From Dichetophora obliterata (lineage: Eukaryota; Arthropoda; Insecta; Diptera; Sciomyzidae), in NCBI GenBank assembly GCA_963920525.1, contig OY986438.1, forward strand, positions 80,959,177 through 81,023,176: a DNA stretch of 64,000 bases. Direction: 5' to 3'. This document shows, piece by piece, positions 1-9,799 of the stretch. Made by a program: the position numbers and the translations under genes. Position 1 is the first letter of the stretch. Each line of letters starts with the position of its first letter. The notes beneath the pieces were generated by a model. The model made no database searches. It was not told where the DNA came from and worked only from the letters and a program-made list of their open reading frames with translations.

Positions 1-222
1 ACAAATTGTTAACCAGTATTTTAAATATTTCTATGTGTTTGTTGTTATCAAAACAAAATTTAAAGCTCAAAAATCAAAATTTGTTAATGAAATTGTCAAC
101 AACTGAAAAGCAGTTGACAATTTTTATCAACATTTTTTATTTTTGAGCTTCAAATTTTGTTTTGAAATCAAAAAATTACAACAAACACTTAGAAATATTC
201 AAAATACTGGTTAACAATTTGT
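1..222. repeat. Foldback (MITE-like) element, possibly cut by window edge
   Basis: Bases 1-22 are the exact reverse complement of 201-222, and the arms continue inward with few mismatches to a small central hairpin near 95-125. The whole block is one long palindrome without coding capacity. It lies where the 5' terminal repeat of the adjacent rosa-type mariner would be expected. Its true left end may lie before base 1, so no target-site duplication can be read. The superfamily is not identifiable. Confidence 0.8.
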
Positions 223-243
223 TAATTTGCCAGAATAGGGCTG

Positions 244-1104
244 TTCGTGAATGGTAACACTTAGCTCATGTCTGATTTGACATATAATTAGTTTTATCCT
301 TCCGCTAAACGAATATAGGTTGTGTTTACGCTTGAACAATGTTGGGAAGTGGGCCTGCGATCGACTTACAGAAGGTGCCGATTTTGCCAAAAAAATCATC
401 TTTTCAGATGAAGCTCATTTTGATCTTGGGGGGTATGTACACAAGCAAAATTGTCGAATTTGGGGCACAGAAAACCCGCATGCATACATTGAAAAGCCGC
501 TGCACCCAAAACGAGTCACTGTTTGGTACGGATTTTGGTCCAGAGGCATAATTGGGCCATTTTCTTCGAAAATGAGCAAGGAGTGGCCGTTACAGTTAAT
601 GGCGATCGTTATCGGGCCATGTTTACAAAAATTAAAGAAGAGGATATTGGCAACATTTAGTTTCAACAGGACGGCGCTACGTGCCACACAGCCGAAGCTA
701 CACTCGATGTTTTGCGCCCTGTTTTTGGAGATCGCATTATCAGCCGCAGAGCTGATGTCGTTTGGCCACCTCGGAGCTGCGATTTGACACCGTTGGACTT
801 TTATTTGTGGGGTACCCTCAAAGATAAGTGCTACGCCGACAAGACAGAGACAATTGACGCTTTAAAGGACAATATTCGTGAAGCCATTGGTGAAATACAG
901 CTGCACACAATCGATAATGTGCTAAAAAATTGGACCCATCGTGTAGGCTACTGCATGGCCAGCCGAGGCAGCCATTTGAATGAAATTATTTTCCATTATT
1001 AACCGGAAGAATAGTACTTTCAAATAAAAAAAGAAATTTGAGAAAATATTTAGTAGATTTTTTTTATAGAATTTTAAAAAAAAAAAGTTATTTGGCGGAC
1101 CCTT
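244..1104 (+). mobile_element. Rosa-type (DD41D) mariner, deleted copy
   Basis: From 244 rightward this matches the reverse complement of the longer copy at 43919-45227. The 3' terminal repeat, ending in tttggcggaccct, is at 1089-1104 and is followed by TA at 1105-1106. The 5' terminal repeat is missing; a foldback occupies that place. Relative to the other copy, about 390 bp are deleted just after base 350, at a two-base microhomology. This removes most of the N-terminal DNA-binding region of the transposase. The copy cannot code for its own movement. Confidence 0.85.
329..1002 (+). pseudogene. Broken DD41D mariner transposase (catalytic part)
   Basis: This is the catalytic half of an IS630/Tc1/mariner DDE transposase, which cuts and joins element ends in the nucleus. 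Visible motifs are FSDE (first Asp, near 407), QQDGATCH (second Asp, near 672) and SCDLTPLDFYLWG (third Asp, near 800). The second-to-third Asp spacing is 41 residues, as in the rosa group described from Ceratitis. The frame breaks near 565 and there is a TAG just before QQDG, so two frames are needed to follow it. The N-terminal helix-turn-helix region is gone through the internal deletion. The carboxyl end, NEIIFHY, is intact. Confidence 0.85.
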
Positions 1105-1106
1105 TA

Positions 1107-2720
1107 TATACTCTCTTTGCACATACGCCATGCAACTCGTTTGTCAGCAATTACAGCAAAAAAATTTTGAAATTTTTGCATACTGGCAACGAATAAGCCA
1201 TGGACAACACTATTTTGACTCCTCATAATCAACAAAGATGGCCAATCAATTTTGTGGGAAATGTAGCTAATTCGTTGTTTGGATTGTTGGACTCCGAGTA
1301 CGCAAATCAAATGTCTGAGACAATCGCAAGCAATGAACACCAGGTGGTGATGTTGGTAAAACAGCAAACACCGATTATTGATTCAACAATAAATATCATG
1401 AAAAGCAACCAAATCACCGCACAAAAAACTTTCGCCAAATTTGAGGAAAAATTTGTCGAGATGGTGAACATGGTTCAAAAAGAAGAGCAAGAGGTGTACA
1501 GTGAGAAGTTAAGTCATTTCTTGTCGCAGGCTCTTCAATTAATGCTCACATCATCAAACATACGGCGAATACAAACAGCGATAACCAATGTTTTGATCAA
1601 GACTCACCATGGACAAATTAGCTCTCACCTCTTATGACCACAACAACTCGATAAGGAAATTGCAAAAATCACGACGCAATTACCTCCAACCAGGCATATT
1701 CCAGGCTACCACGGAAACCTTCCATCAATATACAAACTAATGAAGGTCCAAGGAAGCATTACGAAAAGACACGCTATATTCAGAATAACGATCCCATTAA
1801 CCGAATCAGATCAATTTGAGTTATATTGGCTGATAGCAATACCTACTTGGGTAAACAACACCATGGTAGCCATAAAGCTATCAACACCAATACTGGCCAC
1901 TACTCTGCACCGTGACAAATACTTTCCAACTAACACCGAAAGATAAGTCTTGCATCGAATTAGAAGAAGAAGCATGTTTATGCCCCAACACGCAGCCAAT
2001 AAGGGCGCAACTACTTGTTCATGTGAAGTTAATTTGTTCAACAACGAAAAAAATTCCCTTTGTGAATTTGTGCAAATAGATGATGACGTATGGATCCAGA
2101 CCAACCAAAGAAATCGCTGGATTTTTGCACTAGCTGAACGGATACAAGTAATGGTAACATGCGATAATCAAGTAACACAAATACCATTAGAAGATTCAGG
2201 TTTCATACAGCTACCTTCATCATGTATTATCAAACACAAACATCTGACCTTGCTAGGAAGTCAAATATTTTCTTCAGAAGTTAGTACTTCATACATTAGC
2301 ACTGGTCAATTGATTGAAGTGAAAAAACCTAACCAACCACATCCTCTGGTTACAAATACAATGGAAAAACAATACACCACGCAGCTAAGGGGACTCACAG
2401 CGCTTCAGCAAAGCTTAGAGTCACATTAAATCAATGATCTTCCTAATGCCTTTCGAGAACACCGCCACCATAGTTTTGCAGTTGGATACACAGCATTAGT
2501 TCTGAGTATGGTTCTGATCGTCGCCATGGTATTCAAATTTTACTTATTGAAAATAAAAGAGGCATCCACCAAGAACAGGCAGGCACCAAGTCATCTGCCA
2601 CTTACAAACCAAGAAGTTTTTGTCCTCACTACACCCCAGATTAATCCACTTCATACAGAAAGCAGTACAACTCGACCCCAACCAAGGACGCGTCAACATT
2701 CACTCACCATAGACGTATAA
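1107..2720 (+). pseudogene. env: Errantivirus (gypsy-group insect endogenous retrovirus) env relic
   Basis: The reading resembles the baculovirus-F-like envelope protein of insect errantiviruses, a membrane glycoprotein. A segment near 1240-1300 resembles the start of the membrane-anchored subunit (INFVGNVANSLFGLLD), followed by the conserved stretch with DSTINIMK near 1381-1401. A Cys-rich ectodomain part runs about 1950-2429. A hydrophobic transmembrane segment and a basic tail follow at 2500-2720. Several stops and frame changes separate the pieces (stops near 1635, 1944 and 2427), and nothing upstream of 1107 belongs to it. No intact basic cleavage motif is visible. It is a dead copy, followed directly by a polypurine tract and 3' LTR. 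Confidence 0.75.
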
Positions 2721-2752
2721 GTCTTCAGACGTATCTGTTGAACAGTCGTTCA

Positions 2753-2765
2753 ACACGGGGGAGAA
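2753..2765 (+). other. Polypurine tract before 3' LTR
   Basis: A purine run with gggggagaa sits between the env relic and the TGTT that starts the LTR at 2766. Its position is that of the plus-strand priming site of a retrotransposon. Confidence 0.6.
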
Positions 2766-2990
2766 TGTTTATAGCTACAAAACAAAACAACATTAGTAGC
2801 ATACAGTTAATAAGTCGCTACAACAACAACAACTTTGGCCATGAATGCGACACCAGCAAGCGATGACAACGTTCAAACCAACCGTCAGCAAAAACAATGC
2901 ATGCAGTTGGCTTAGCCTTGAAGTACGCAAGGCAGGTAACTGAACGAGTAGTTTATCAAACCTTTGCAGTTGCAGTTATTGTTTCCGTTA

Positions 2991-3737
2991 AGGCGCGTTT
3001 CCACAGTAAATTTTTCTTGCTCAAAATAAGCATTGCACGTAATTTTGAAAGTGAAATTGCATGCAATCGAAAAAATGTTGGTTGACTTCCAACTTTTCTT
3101 GCGAAATTTGGTAACTTGATCAACATTTTTGACGTTTTGTTTTGTTTATTTCTGTCTCTTCTCTATCGTTGTTCCGATTTTCCAAGCAGTTCAATTTCTG
3201 TTCAGTAATTGTTATGGGATAAATTATTCAAAAACATTGAATATAATTGAATTTTTTTAAATTATAATGGCTAGAAAGTGGAGAGGAGACAGAACCATAC
3301 AATTTCTGGAGGAATACGAGAGTCACAATTGCTTGGGGAATGTGTATTCTCAACTGTAGAAAAACAGGCATGCCGAGGCAATGTGCATGACTGCTTCAGA
3401 TGCCAAGGCAAAGATTCGCTCGATAAGGACGTCTTAAGCCAGGAGCAGGAGCAGATGAAGCGTATGTGCCGAAGGTGGCTTGGCTCCAGGTTGCACATAA
3501 CATTCTGCAACATGTAGTTCAAACTAGAGAGAGCACATCCACAGAAATAGTGCCTGCTTCATTTTATTATTCTTTTAATTCTTTTCGCCTTTTATTTTGT
3601 TCTTTTCTTGTTTTTCGCCTTTCATCTGATGGCGAAAAAAGATGACATTTGTAGACAAAATGACTTTGAGCGTGTAAACAGTTTTTGTATGCAATATCTA
3701 ACATTGTATAAAAAATATTGACTGTGGAAAAGCGCCT
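2991..3737 (+). mobile_element. PIF/Harbinger-like non-autonomous element with MADF relic
   Basis: Terminal inverted repeats AGGCGCGTTTCCACAGT at 2991-3007 and its partner at 3721-3737 match at 16 of 17 positions. TTA is duplicated on both sides (2988-2990 and 3738-3740), the 3-bp target site typical of PIF/Harbinger elements. It sits inside the errantivirus LTR, so it arrived later. It carries a broken MADF reading, consistent with Harbinger elements encoding a MADF/Myb-type accessory protein. No DDE transposase remains. Confidence 0.75.
3267..3500 (+). pseudogene. MADF-domain protein relic
   Basis: An ATG at 3267 opens a reading that starts MARKWRGDRTIQFLEEYESH, the usual opening of a MADF (Myb/SANT-like) DNA-binding domain. 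It stops at 3357 (TAG) after about 30 codons, but the similarity continues in the same frame (AKAKIRSIRT, near 3411). In Harbinger transposons the second protein carries such a domain and helps bring the transposase to DNA. The domain identification rests on pattern memory. The protein is clearly broken. Confidence 0.6.
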
Positions 3738-4095
3738 TTATGCTGATCTTATTAATTTGACTTATTTGTTTTCAATTCTTGATATAAACATAATATAAGT
3801 TTTAAGTTGTACATATAATATAATTTGCTAATTTCACATTTCTGTAATATTAATTGTTATATAGTTCATATTTAGTATAAAAAGACAAAAATAAATAAAA
3901 GTTAATCAGTACAAATTCAAATTTTGTGTTCAACATTAATAGGAGCAATTGGTTTATGCACCAAGTGCTCAATTTAACATTCCTATACTCGCGCCCAACG
4001 ACATAACAGATATACTCGCGCTCGGTGTCTCAGACCGATATTTGATCTCGTTTGTATTATTTTTATAATAGACTTTTTAAGCATTATTGGTGTTT

Positions 4096-4099
4096 GTTG
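4096..4099. other. Target-site duplication GTTG (left)
   Basis: GTTG here and at 8250-8253 flank the LTR retrotransposon exactly, next to its TG and CA ends. This supports an authentic insertion. Confidence 0.75.
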
Positions 4100-4963
4100 T
4101 GTGGAGTTGTCTTTTTACCACAAAATTAATAAATGCACTTGATATTTACAGTAATATTTATTTACAAATTTACAATGATTAAAAACAATTACAGCGATTA
4201 TAAAATAGAACAGGAATACAAAATTATTATTTTGCAGCTCTTAGCTGACGTCTTGATTAAAGCGCGACGGAAAAGACTCTAAACTAACTACACTATGGCA
4301 GCATAGACCAGAGCCCATGCCACCATAGCATATTAAACAATCTCTGCAACGCTACGTATAGCGTCGCAAACACACACATAGCCGCTACGAATATTATAAC
4401 TTTATCCATTGTTTATAAAAAGATAAAACAATGCAATGAGCGTCAACGGTTGTTGACGCTGGCATTTATAAATGTCCGACTCGTCATCAGCGCTAATGAC
4501 GCGACGGACAATGCGATAAGCAAATGCTTACGCTGCACATACCAGCTATGTGCTGGCGACTCAATGGCCTGCGTGTTGGGTAGCTAGTCCAACAGGCAGG
4601 CAACGATCGCTAAGCATAAACACAGTCAGAACGTAATATGACCGCCATAGTGAGCCGTTGCTAAGCGACATAAATATGATCGCTATACTTGACGGTTTGT
4701 CATTTATGACAAAGCGTCAGATGGCGAGAAAGTCAACACGTTCTGAACTAATTTAAACAAATGGAATGCCTGCTGAAATATAAGAGCAGCGGCAGTCAAA
4801 TATGTTACGAATGATTTACTTGGCTTACCACTTCGTGATAAGCCAAGCAAAGTTAGTCATTGTGTTGGCGACTATGTGTGTTGTGTTACTTAGCGACAGA
4901 GTGTCGCTGTATAGCTTGAAGAGCTGCAGAGTGAGGGATGGCGTCACTGAAGGTTCCGCCACA
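4100..4963 (-). repeat. 3' LTR of the CsRN1-like element
   Basis: It reads TGTGGCGGAACC at its start (4963 downward) and ends CTCCACA at 4100, giving TG...CA termini and about 864 bp. Bases 4698-4963 match 7984-8249 with two mismatches and no gaps. A run of C on the + strand just outside (4970-4976) is the polypurine tract seen from the other strand. Confidence 0.85.
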
Positions 4964-4976
4964 ATACTCCCCCCCT
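4964..4976 (-). other. Polypurine tract
   Basis: On the minus strand this reads taggggggagtat and ends directly at the TGTGG start of the 3' LTR. It overlaps the stop region of pol, as is common in compact retroelements. Confidence 0.7.
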
Positions 4977-7900
4977 AGCGCTTAAGGCGCGATATGTTGA
5001 ATCGCTGCGGTCTGCAAACTCTCCTACCGCTTCGTGTAAGGACCGGCGATGACATCTGGGAAAATTTCGCCGGCTGTCGATATGGTGACGCAGTTCCTGA
5101 GTTTGGTATCTCACCAGTCTGTTGCGTCTTTCGTTTAACCTTTGGCTTTTGTCCAGCGATGTCCACCGGTGGGTCGGAAAATGTCACGACCTTTTTTTGA
5201 CGAATGTGCGCGGGCCTTGCACGTCCCGCGGTGTCCAACGGTTGGTCGGAAAATGTCACGACCTTTTTTCGATGAATGGGCGCGGGCTTTGCACGTCCCG
5301 CGGTGTCCAACGGTTGGTCGGAAAATGTCACGACCTCGTCTCGACGATTGTGCGATTTAGTTGGCGCAGAGTCGATAAGCTCTTTAGGCATGAAAGCTGC
5401 TTTCAACCTGTCGATTGATATTTTCTCTGCTTTGCCCTTGACGTTGATGGTAAAAAACTTGTCGTTTCTTTCAATGACTTCGTACGGGCCATCATACCGT
5501 CGCAGCAACGGGCGTTGGACTTTGTCGATTCGGACAAATACATGCGAGCAATTATTCAATTCGCTCTGCACGAAAACTTTTGGCTTATCGTGATGCTTGA
5601 CCGAGGCAGGTGCAATTTTTTGCATAGCTTCTCTCAGCTCTACTATGAAGTCGGCTTCGCTGATTTTTTTAGCCGAAGGTGTCAGGAATTCTCCCGGGAT
5701 CTTCAACGTTTCGCCGTAAACCATTTCTGCTGGCGTCGCTCCGATGTCCTCTTTGATGACGGAGCGTAAGCTAAGGAGTATGAGCGGTAATATGTCGCAC
5801 CAGTTGTCGTTTTCATGGCACGTAATAGCTGCCTTGAGGGTTCGGTGCCACCTTTCTATCATGCCATTTGCCTGTGGATGATACGGGGTGGTTCGATAAT
5901 GACTAATGCCGAGTAGAGAGTTAAGCTGTCGAAATAGGTCCGACTCAAACTGCCTTCCAAGGTCGCTTGTTATCTTAAGCGGTATTCCAAAACGAGCTAC
6001 CCATCCTGATAGCAGGTTCCTGGCGACGGTCTCTGCTGTCATGTCAGGTATTGGAATCGCTTCCGGCCATCTCGTATATCTGTCAATTATAGTAAGACAG
6101 TAACGATTTTCCCGTGAAATCGTGAGCGGTCCGACTAGGTCGATGTTTATGTGCTCGAAACGTTCACTCGGGTTGGTGTACAAACCTAGTTGCGATTTGT
6201 TGTGCTTCGTCACTTTGCTTCGCTGGCAAGGAATGCAGTAGCGTACGAATTCACTTATGTCAGCTTTCATGTTGGGCCAAACAAACCTCTCTGTGACTAA
6301 ATTAATTGTAGATTTGGCGCCTGGATGAGCAGCGCCATGCAGTTTGGTCATGACGTCTGTGCGCAACTTACAAGGCACTAACGGGTGGACTTTACCACGC
6401 GATGTATCGCAGTAAATGGAAATGTCTGCGCCAGGTACTTTTAGCTTCTCGATTATCAAAGAGTTTGATGGTGCTTTTGCATTTACGAATTTTTGCATCT
6501 CCGTGTCGCGGGCTTGTTCGCGTGCTAGCTCTTCAAAATCAATGCCGGATCCCGCTGTTAATTGCTGAATGCGAGATAGGGCGTCGGCCACATCGTTATC
6601 TTTACCGGGAACATGTCGAATGTCGGTTGTGAACTGGCCTATATAATCCAGGTGTCGTGCCTGGCGAGGTGACGCCTTATCCAAGTTTTGTTTGAACGCA
6701 AACGTAATAGGTTTATGGTCCGTGAAAATTGAAAATTCCCGACCCTCAACCATATATTTGAAATGTTTGACAGCCTGATAAATCGCCAGGAGTTCTCTAT
6801 CATAAGTGCTGTATTTCATCTGTGGCTCTGTTAATTTTTTTGAGTAAAAGCCAAGAGGTTGCAGCACGCCGTTAATGTGCTGATGTAGCACTGCTCCGAC
6901 TGCGTAATCAGAGGCATCGACACTCAGTGAAAGTTTTGCATTAGGTGCTGGATGAAAAAGCAAGGTTGCTTTGGCCAATTCTTCTTTGCATCTTTTGAAA
7001 GCGCCATCTGTTGATGCAGACCATGACAATGGCGTTGTGTAATTTTTCTTATTGCCGACTATCATCGATTGCAACAACGCCTGGGTGGCGGCCGTGTTTG
7101 GTATGAAACGCCGGTAATAATTAAGCATGCCTAAGAATCTTTTTAGCTCTTTTGCTGTCTTAGGCTTGCTGAAATCCCTAATGGCCTGTACCTTCTCATC
7201 GGCTGGCTTGATGCCTTGGCTATTTACTTTATGCCCTAGGAATTTTACTTCGGATTGGCCGAATGAGCATTTGGCCACATTAATTGCGAGGCCATTTTCG
7301 CGCAACAATTGAAAAATTCGCCGTAAATGCGTTTCGTGTTGCTCCATACTTTCAGAGGCTACGCAGATATCGTCTATGTATACAAAGGCGTAATGTGTCT
7401 CGGCAGCCAATATTTGATTGATGTGCCGCGGAAAAGTTTGCGGAGCATTTCTCAACCCAAAGGTCATGAATTTAAATTGGTATAAGCCGAAAGGTGTTGT
7501 AATGGCCGTTTTTGGTATATCGGCCGGTTCTACTGGGATCTGATGATAAGCTCTTTGCAGATCGATGGTAGAAAAAATTTTTTTTCCATGCAGTATATGT
7601 GAAAAATCTTGCACGTATGGAATAGGATAGCGGTCGGGCAGCGTTCTCTCGTTGAGTGCCCGGTAATCACCGCAAGGACGCCAAGAACCGTCTTTTTTCT
7701 TGACCATGTGTAGAGGACTAGCCCAGTTGCTGTCCGAAGGCTCGCAGATACCATTCTCTATTAAAAATTGGAACTCTGCTTTTGCGGCCTCAAGCTTGTC
7801 TGGAGCCAGACGACGGGGGCGCGCATGCGTGGGCAGGCCGATGGTCACGATATGATGCGTGACTCCTGACCGAGGTGCCGTAACCCCCTGGCGCATGACA

Positions 7901-7989
7901 GTAATGTCTTTGTATTGCGCGAGAATATTGGCAAACGGGTCATTTATGTTAAATGTAAAAAAAGTTGGCTTACCCTTCTTAGCTGTCAT
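4975..7989 (-). CDS. pol: Ty3/gypsy (CsRN1-like) Pol: reverse transcriptase, RNase H, integrase
   Basis: An open reading of 1004 codons. The reverse transcriptase spans about residues 55-255, with WRPCGDYR near 103, [19 protein letters not shown] near 164 and the catalytic YIDD at 204-207. RNase H follows, with SVDAS near 356, YDREL near 396 and TDHKPI near 423. Integrase has its HHCC finger (H551, H555, C585, C588) and a D617/D676/E712 triad with 35 residues between the last two. The tail holds three copies of a 24-residue repeat at about 885-955. The start ATG lies at the deletion junction with the 5' LTR, so it is a fusion start: the original protein was longer, with protease upstream. No stop or frameshift was seen. 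It could still make enzyme but lacks gag and the primer site in cis. Confidence 0.93.
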   Translation of the reverse strand: MTAKKGKPTFFTFNINDPFANILAQYKDITVMRQGVTAPRSGVTHHIVTIGLPTHARPRRLAPDKLEAAKAEFQFLIENGICEPSDSNWASPLHMVKKKDGSWRPCGDYRALNERTLPDRYPIPYVQDFSHILHGKKIFSTIDLQRAYHQIPVEPADIPKTAITTPFGLYQFKFMTFGLRNAPQTFPRHINQILAAETHYAFVYIDDICVASESMEQHETHLRRIFQLLRENGLAINVAKCSFGQSEVKFLGHKVNSQGIKPADEKVQAIRDFSKPKTAKELKRFLGMLNYYRRFIPNTAATQALLQSMIVGNKKNYTTPLSWSASTDGAFKRCKEELAKATLLFHPAPNAKLSLSVDASDYAVGAVLHQHINGVLQPLGFYSKKLTEPQMKYSTYDRELLAIYQAVKHFKYMVEGREFSIFTDHKPITFAFKQNLDKASPRQARHLDYIGQFTTDIRHVPGKDNDVADALSRIQQLTAGSGIDFEELAREQARDTEMQKFVNAKAPSNSLIIEKLKVPGADISIYCDTSRGKVHPLVPCKLRTDVMTKLHGAAHPGAKSTINLVTERFVWPNMKADISEFVRYCIPCQRSKVTKHNKSQLGLYTNPSERFEHINIDLVGPLTISRENRYCLTIIDRYTRWPEAIPIPDMTAETVARNLLSGWVARFGIPLKITSDLGRQFESDLFRQLNSLLGISHYRTTPYHPQANGMIERWHRTLKAAITCHENDNWCDILPLILLSLRSVIKEDIGATPAEMVYGETLKIPGEFLTPSAKKISEADFIVELREAMQKIAPASVKHHDKPKVFVQSELNNCSHVFVRIDKVQRPLLRRYDGPYEVIERNDKFFTINVKGKAEKISIDRLKAAFMPKELIDSAPTKSHNRRDEVVTFSDQPLDTAGRAKPAPIHRKKVVTFSDQPLDTAGRARPAHIRQKKVVTFSDPPVDIAGQKPKVKRKTQQTGEIPNSGTASPYRQPAKFSQMSSPVLTRSGRRVCRPQRFNISRLKR
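5160..5345 (-). repeat. 72-bp in-frame tandem repeat in pol tail
   Basis: The motif gtcggaaaatgtcacgacc recurs at about 5173, 5245 and 5317, a 72-bp period encoding 24 residues ([15 protein letters not shown] in each unit, with changes). The frame is kept, and the unit number could vary between copies of the element. The segment lies after the integrase core, where gypsy elements have a variable basic tail. Confidence 0.85.
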
Positions 7990-8249
7990 TTATGACAAAG
8001 CGTCAGATGGCGAGAAAGTCAACACGTTCTGAACTAATTTAAACAAATGGAATGCCTGCTGAAATATAGGAGCAGCGGCAGTCAAATATGTGACGAATGA
8101 TTTACTTGGCTTACCACTTCGTGATAAGCCAAGCAAAGTTAGTCATTGTGTTGGCGACTATGTGTGTTGTGTTACTTAGCGACAGAGTGTCGCTGTATAG
8201 CTTGAAGAGCTGCAGAGTGAGGGATGGCGTCACTGAAGGTTCCGCCACA
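7984..8249 (-). repeat. Partial 5' LTR of the CsRN1-like element
   Basis: This is the TGTGGCGG end of the LTR, identical to 4698-4963 except for two bases. The remaining ~600 bp of the LTR, which would hold its other end and lead into the primer-binding site, are deleted. The LTR fragment runs directly into pol. Confidence 0.9.
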
Positions 8250-9064
8250 GTTGTATAGAAGAGGGTACAAGTGAATAAAATAAATTTAAAAAATAATACA
8301 ACTCTAACTCTATTTTCAAAAAACAGTATTTTTCACAGTCTCTTACAAAAGGAACATATTTTTAGTACATTAACTTTAATAACAAAAAAAATTTCTTTAT
8401 GTGTTAATTATAACAAAAACTCTTAAATCTAATATATAAAAGTATTAAGATCAAAAAATAATATCGAACTAAATATTAATGATTTATAGGGTTATTTGTA
8501 TACCAATAATCGCATATCATAGCTGCGTGTTCGAGATAAAAATATTTTTGGCAGTTCTTGCTGTTGTATCTTGTGTAACGGTTTTTTTACGAATGGATTA
8601 AACCAGGACCTGCTTGATCATTTTTGAGTGACTATATTCATCGCAATTTGAATTCTCTAATTTTCACACTCTATCAGCGCCCTTAATCTTTCTTTGTCCA
8701 GTGTAGTAACAAGAAAGGCTAAAAACAAAGAAAACCTTTCTCAAATAATGTTGTGCAGTATACTCAATAAGTATTATACACTACTACAATAAGTAAATAC
8801 ATTTCATTGAGTTATGATTGAAATTAAAAATTAGTTACCTAAAACAGTAAAATTTACACTCGCGTCGGTCTCACAAACCGATAACTGTAATAAAGTATAA
8901 GACGCTTACTCGGCACCTACACTCGCGCTGTACTAAACAATGCTTATCAAAAAAAGAAAAAGCTACTAAATACCGTAAAGACCCTGTGAATTTAATTTTT
9001 AAAAAAACGTAGAATTATTGATTTGTCGGTCTGAGAGACTAATGCGCGAGTATAGGAAGGTTAA

Positions 9065-9573
9065 ATTAAAGCTTTCGGTGTTTCACCCAAGGCGGCAGAT
9101 CAAAATAAATTGTGAGTTTTCGGAGTTTCGCCCAAAACAAAAAAGACAGAATCAGTTTTGATAAACATAACGGTAATGATAATGTTAACGGTAATCTGCA
9201 ATAAAATCGGTTTTGCAAAAAGTTGCTTTTGCAACGTTATTCGCGGAAGTGCTTCAATTATCCACCACAGCAATAGAAGGGTTAAATAAAATCATTAACA
9301 AACAGTACAATTCAAACAAGGACGTTTGAAATCTAGGGGAGGGGAGTAGTTAACACCCCTCACATCAAAAATTTGACGATTAAACAGTGCTCGCTATTGC
9401 ATCACCGAAAAACAAAAGTCTCATATTTCACTATTTGATCCTCCACAAAAAAATGTATCCATTCTTTTCTGCTGACATAGCATACGCGCCGTTAAACTCT
9501 GCATGTGGGCACAACGTGAGCAACAGCAGCAGCGGCGCTCAGGTGATTGCAGCGTCGTTAAGCCTGGGTTTAA
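9065..9573. other. No gene recognised
   Basis: Non-coding DNA between the piggyBac-type element and the next MITE. A short motif (ttcggtgtttcacccaa, then ttcggagtttcgcccaa) occurs twice at about 9073 and 9120. A CAG-rich patch lies near 9520. I see no coding signal. Confidence 0.5.
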
Positions 9574-9796
9574 GGCCCCTATTATGTAAAATAACTCAAC
9601 TTAAGTTGACTAGATTCAACTAAATTTTTTTCATATAACGTATTACATTTATTTTAGTTGAACCATGTAGTTTGCCTTAATCTTTTAAGAATTTTCAAAC
9701 AACATAGTTCAACTGGAATGTATGTAATAAATTATGAGAAAAAAAATTAGTTGAATCTAGTCAACTTAAGTTGAGTTGTAATACATAATAGGGGCC
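9574..9796. mobile_element. MITE with GGCCCCTATTATG ends and TAA target sites
   Basis: Terminal inverted repeats start GGCCCCTATTATGTA and stay similar for about 50 bp (ctcaacttaagttgactag is shared). The outer trinucleotide TAA is duplicated at 9571-9573 and 9797-9799. The element is 223 bp with no coding capacity. A 3-bp TAA target suggests PIF/Harbinger, but there is no transposase to confirm it. The MITE at 19558-19693 has related GGCC-ATTATTA ends. Confidence 0.85.
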
Positions 9797-9799
9797 TAA

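Larger units (their letters stand above)
2766..3935 (+). repeat. Errantivirus 3' LTR, interrupted
   Basis: It begins TGTT directly after the polypurine tract and probably ends AACA at 3935. Removing the inserted Harbinger-like element (2991-3737) and one TTA leaves about 420 bp. A TATA-like box (gtataaaaaga, about 3877) and an AATAAA (about 3891) lie in the right-hand part, as expected for an LTR promoter and polyadenylation signal. The right edge is my estimate: there is no second LTR in the window to compare with. Confidence 0.55.
4100..8249 (-). mobile_element. CsRN1/Kabuki-like Ty3/gypsy LTR retrotransposon, internally deleted, young
   Basis: On the minus strand the order is partial 5' LTR (8249-7984), pol (7989-4975), polypurine tract, and full 3' LTR (4963-4100). 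It is bounded by GTTG duplications and inserted into a piggyBac-type element. The shared 266 LTR bases differ at only two positions, and pol is open throughout, so the insertion is recent. Gag, protease, the primer-binding site and about 600 bp of the 5' LTR are missing. The deletion joins LTR position 266 directly to pol, at or close to the short sequence tgtcat. The clade call comes from the reverse transcriptase motifs and is from memory. Confidence 0.88.
3978..9060. mobile_element. piggyBac-type non-autonomous element, split by LTR retrotransposon
   Basis: The ends are TTAA-C(A/C)TTCCTATACTCGCGC at 3974-3994 and its inverted partner at 9044-9060, followed by TTAA at 9061-9064. The tetranucleotide TTAA on both sides is the piggyBac target site. 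Sub-terminal copies of an actcgcgc motif and of a palindrome-like gtctcagaccgat motif recur near 4014, 8858, 8926 and 9026, resembling the internal repeats of piggyBac ends. Excluding the insert at 4100-8249 with its GTTG duplication, about 930 bp remain, with no coding capacity. Confidence 0.75.

Noticed and set aside
3278..3517. Cys-rich 79-codon protein
   Set aside because: It is the wrong frame of the MADF relic inside the Harbinger-like element.
5122..5418. Plus-strand open frames over the gypsy pol tail
   Set aside because: They are shadows of the 72-bp repeat in the minus-strand pol gene, without independent similarity.
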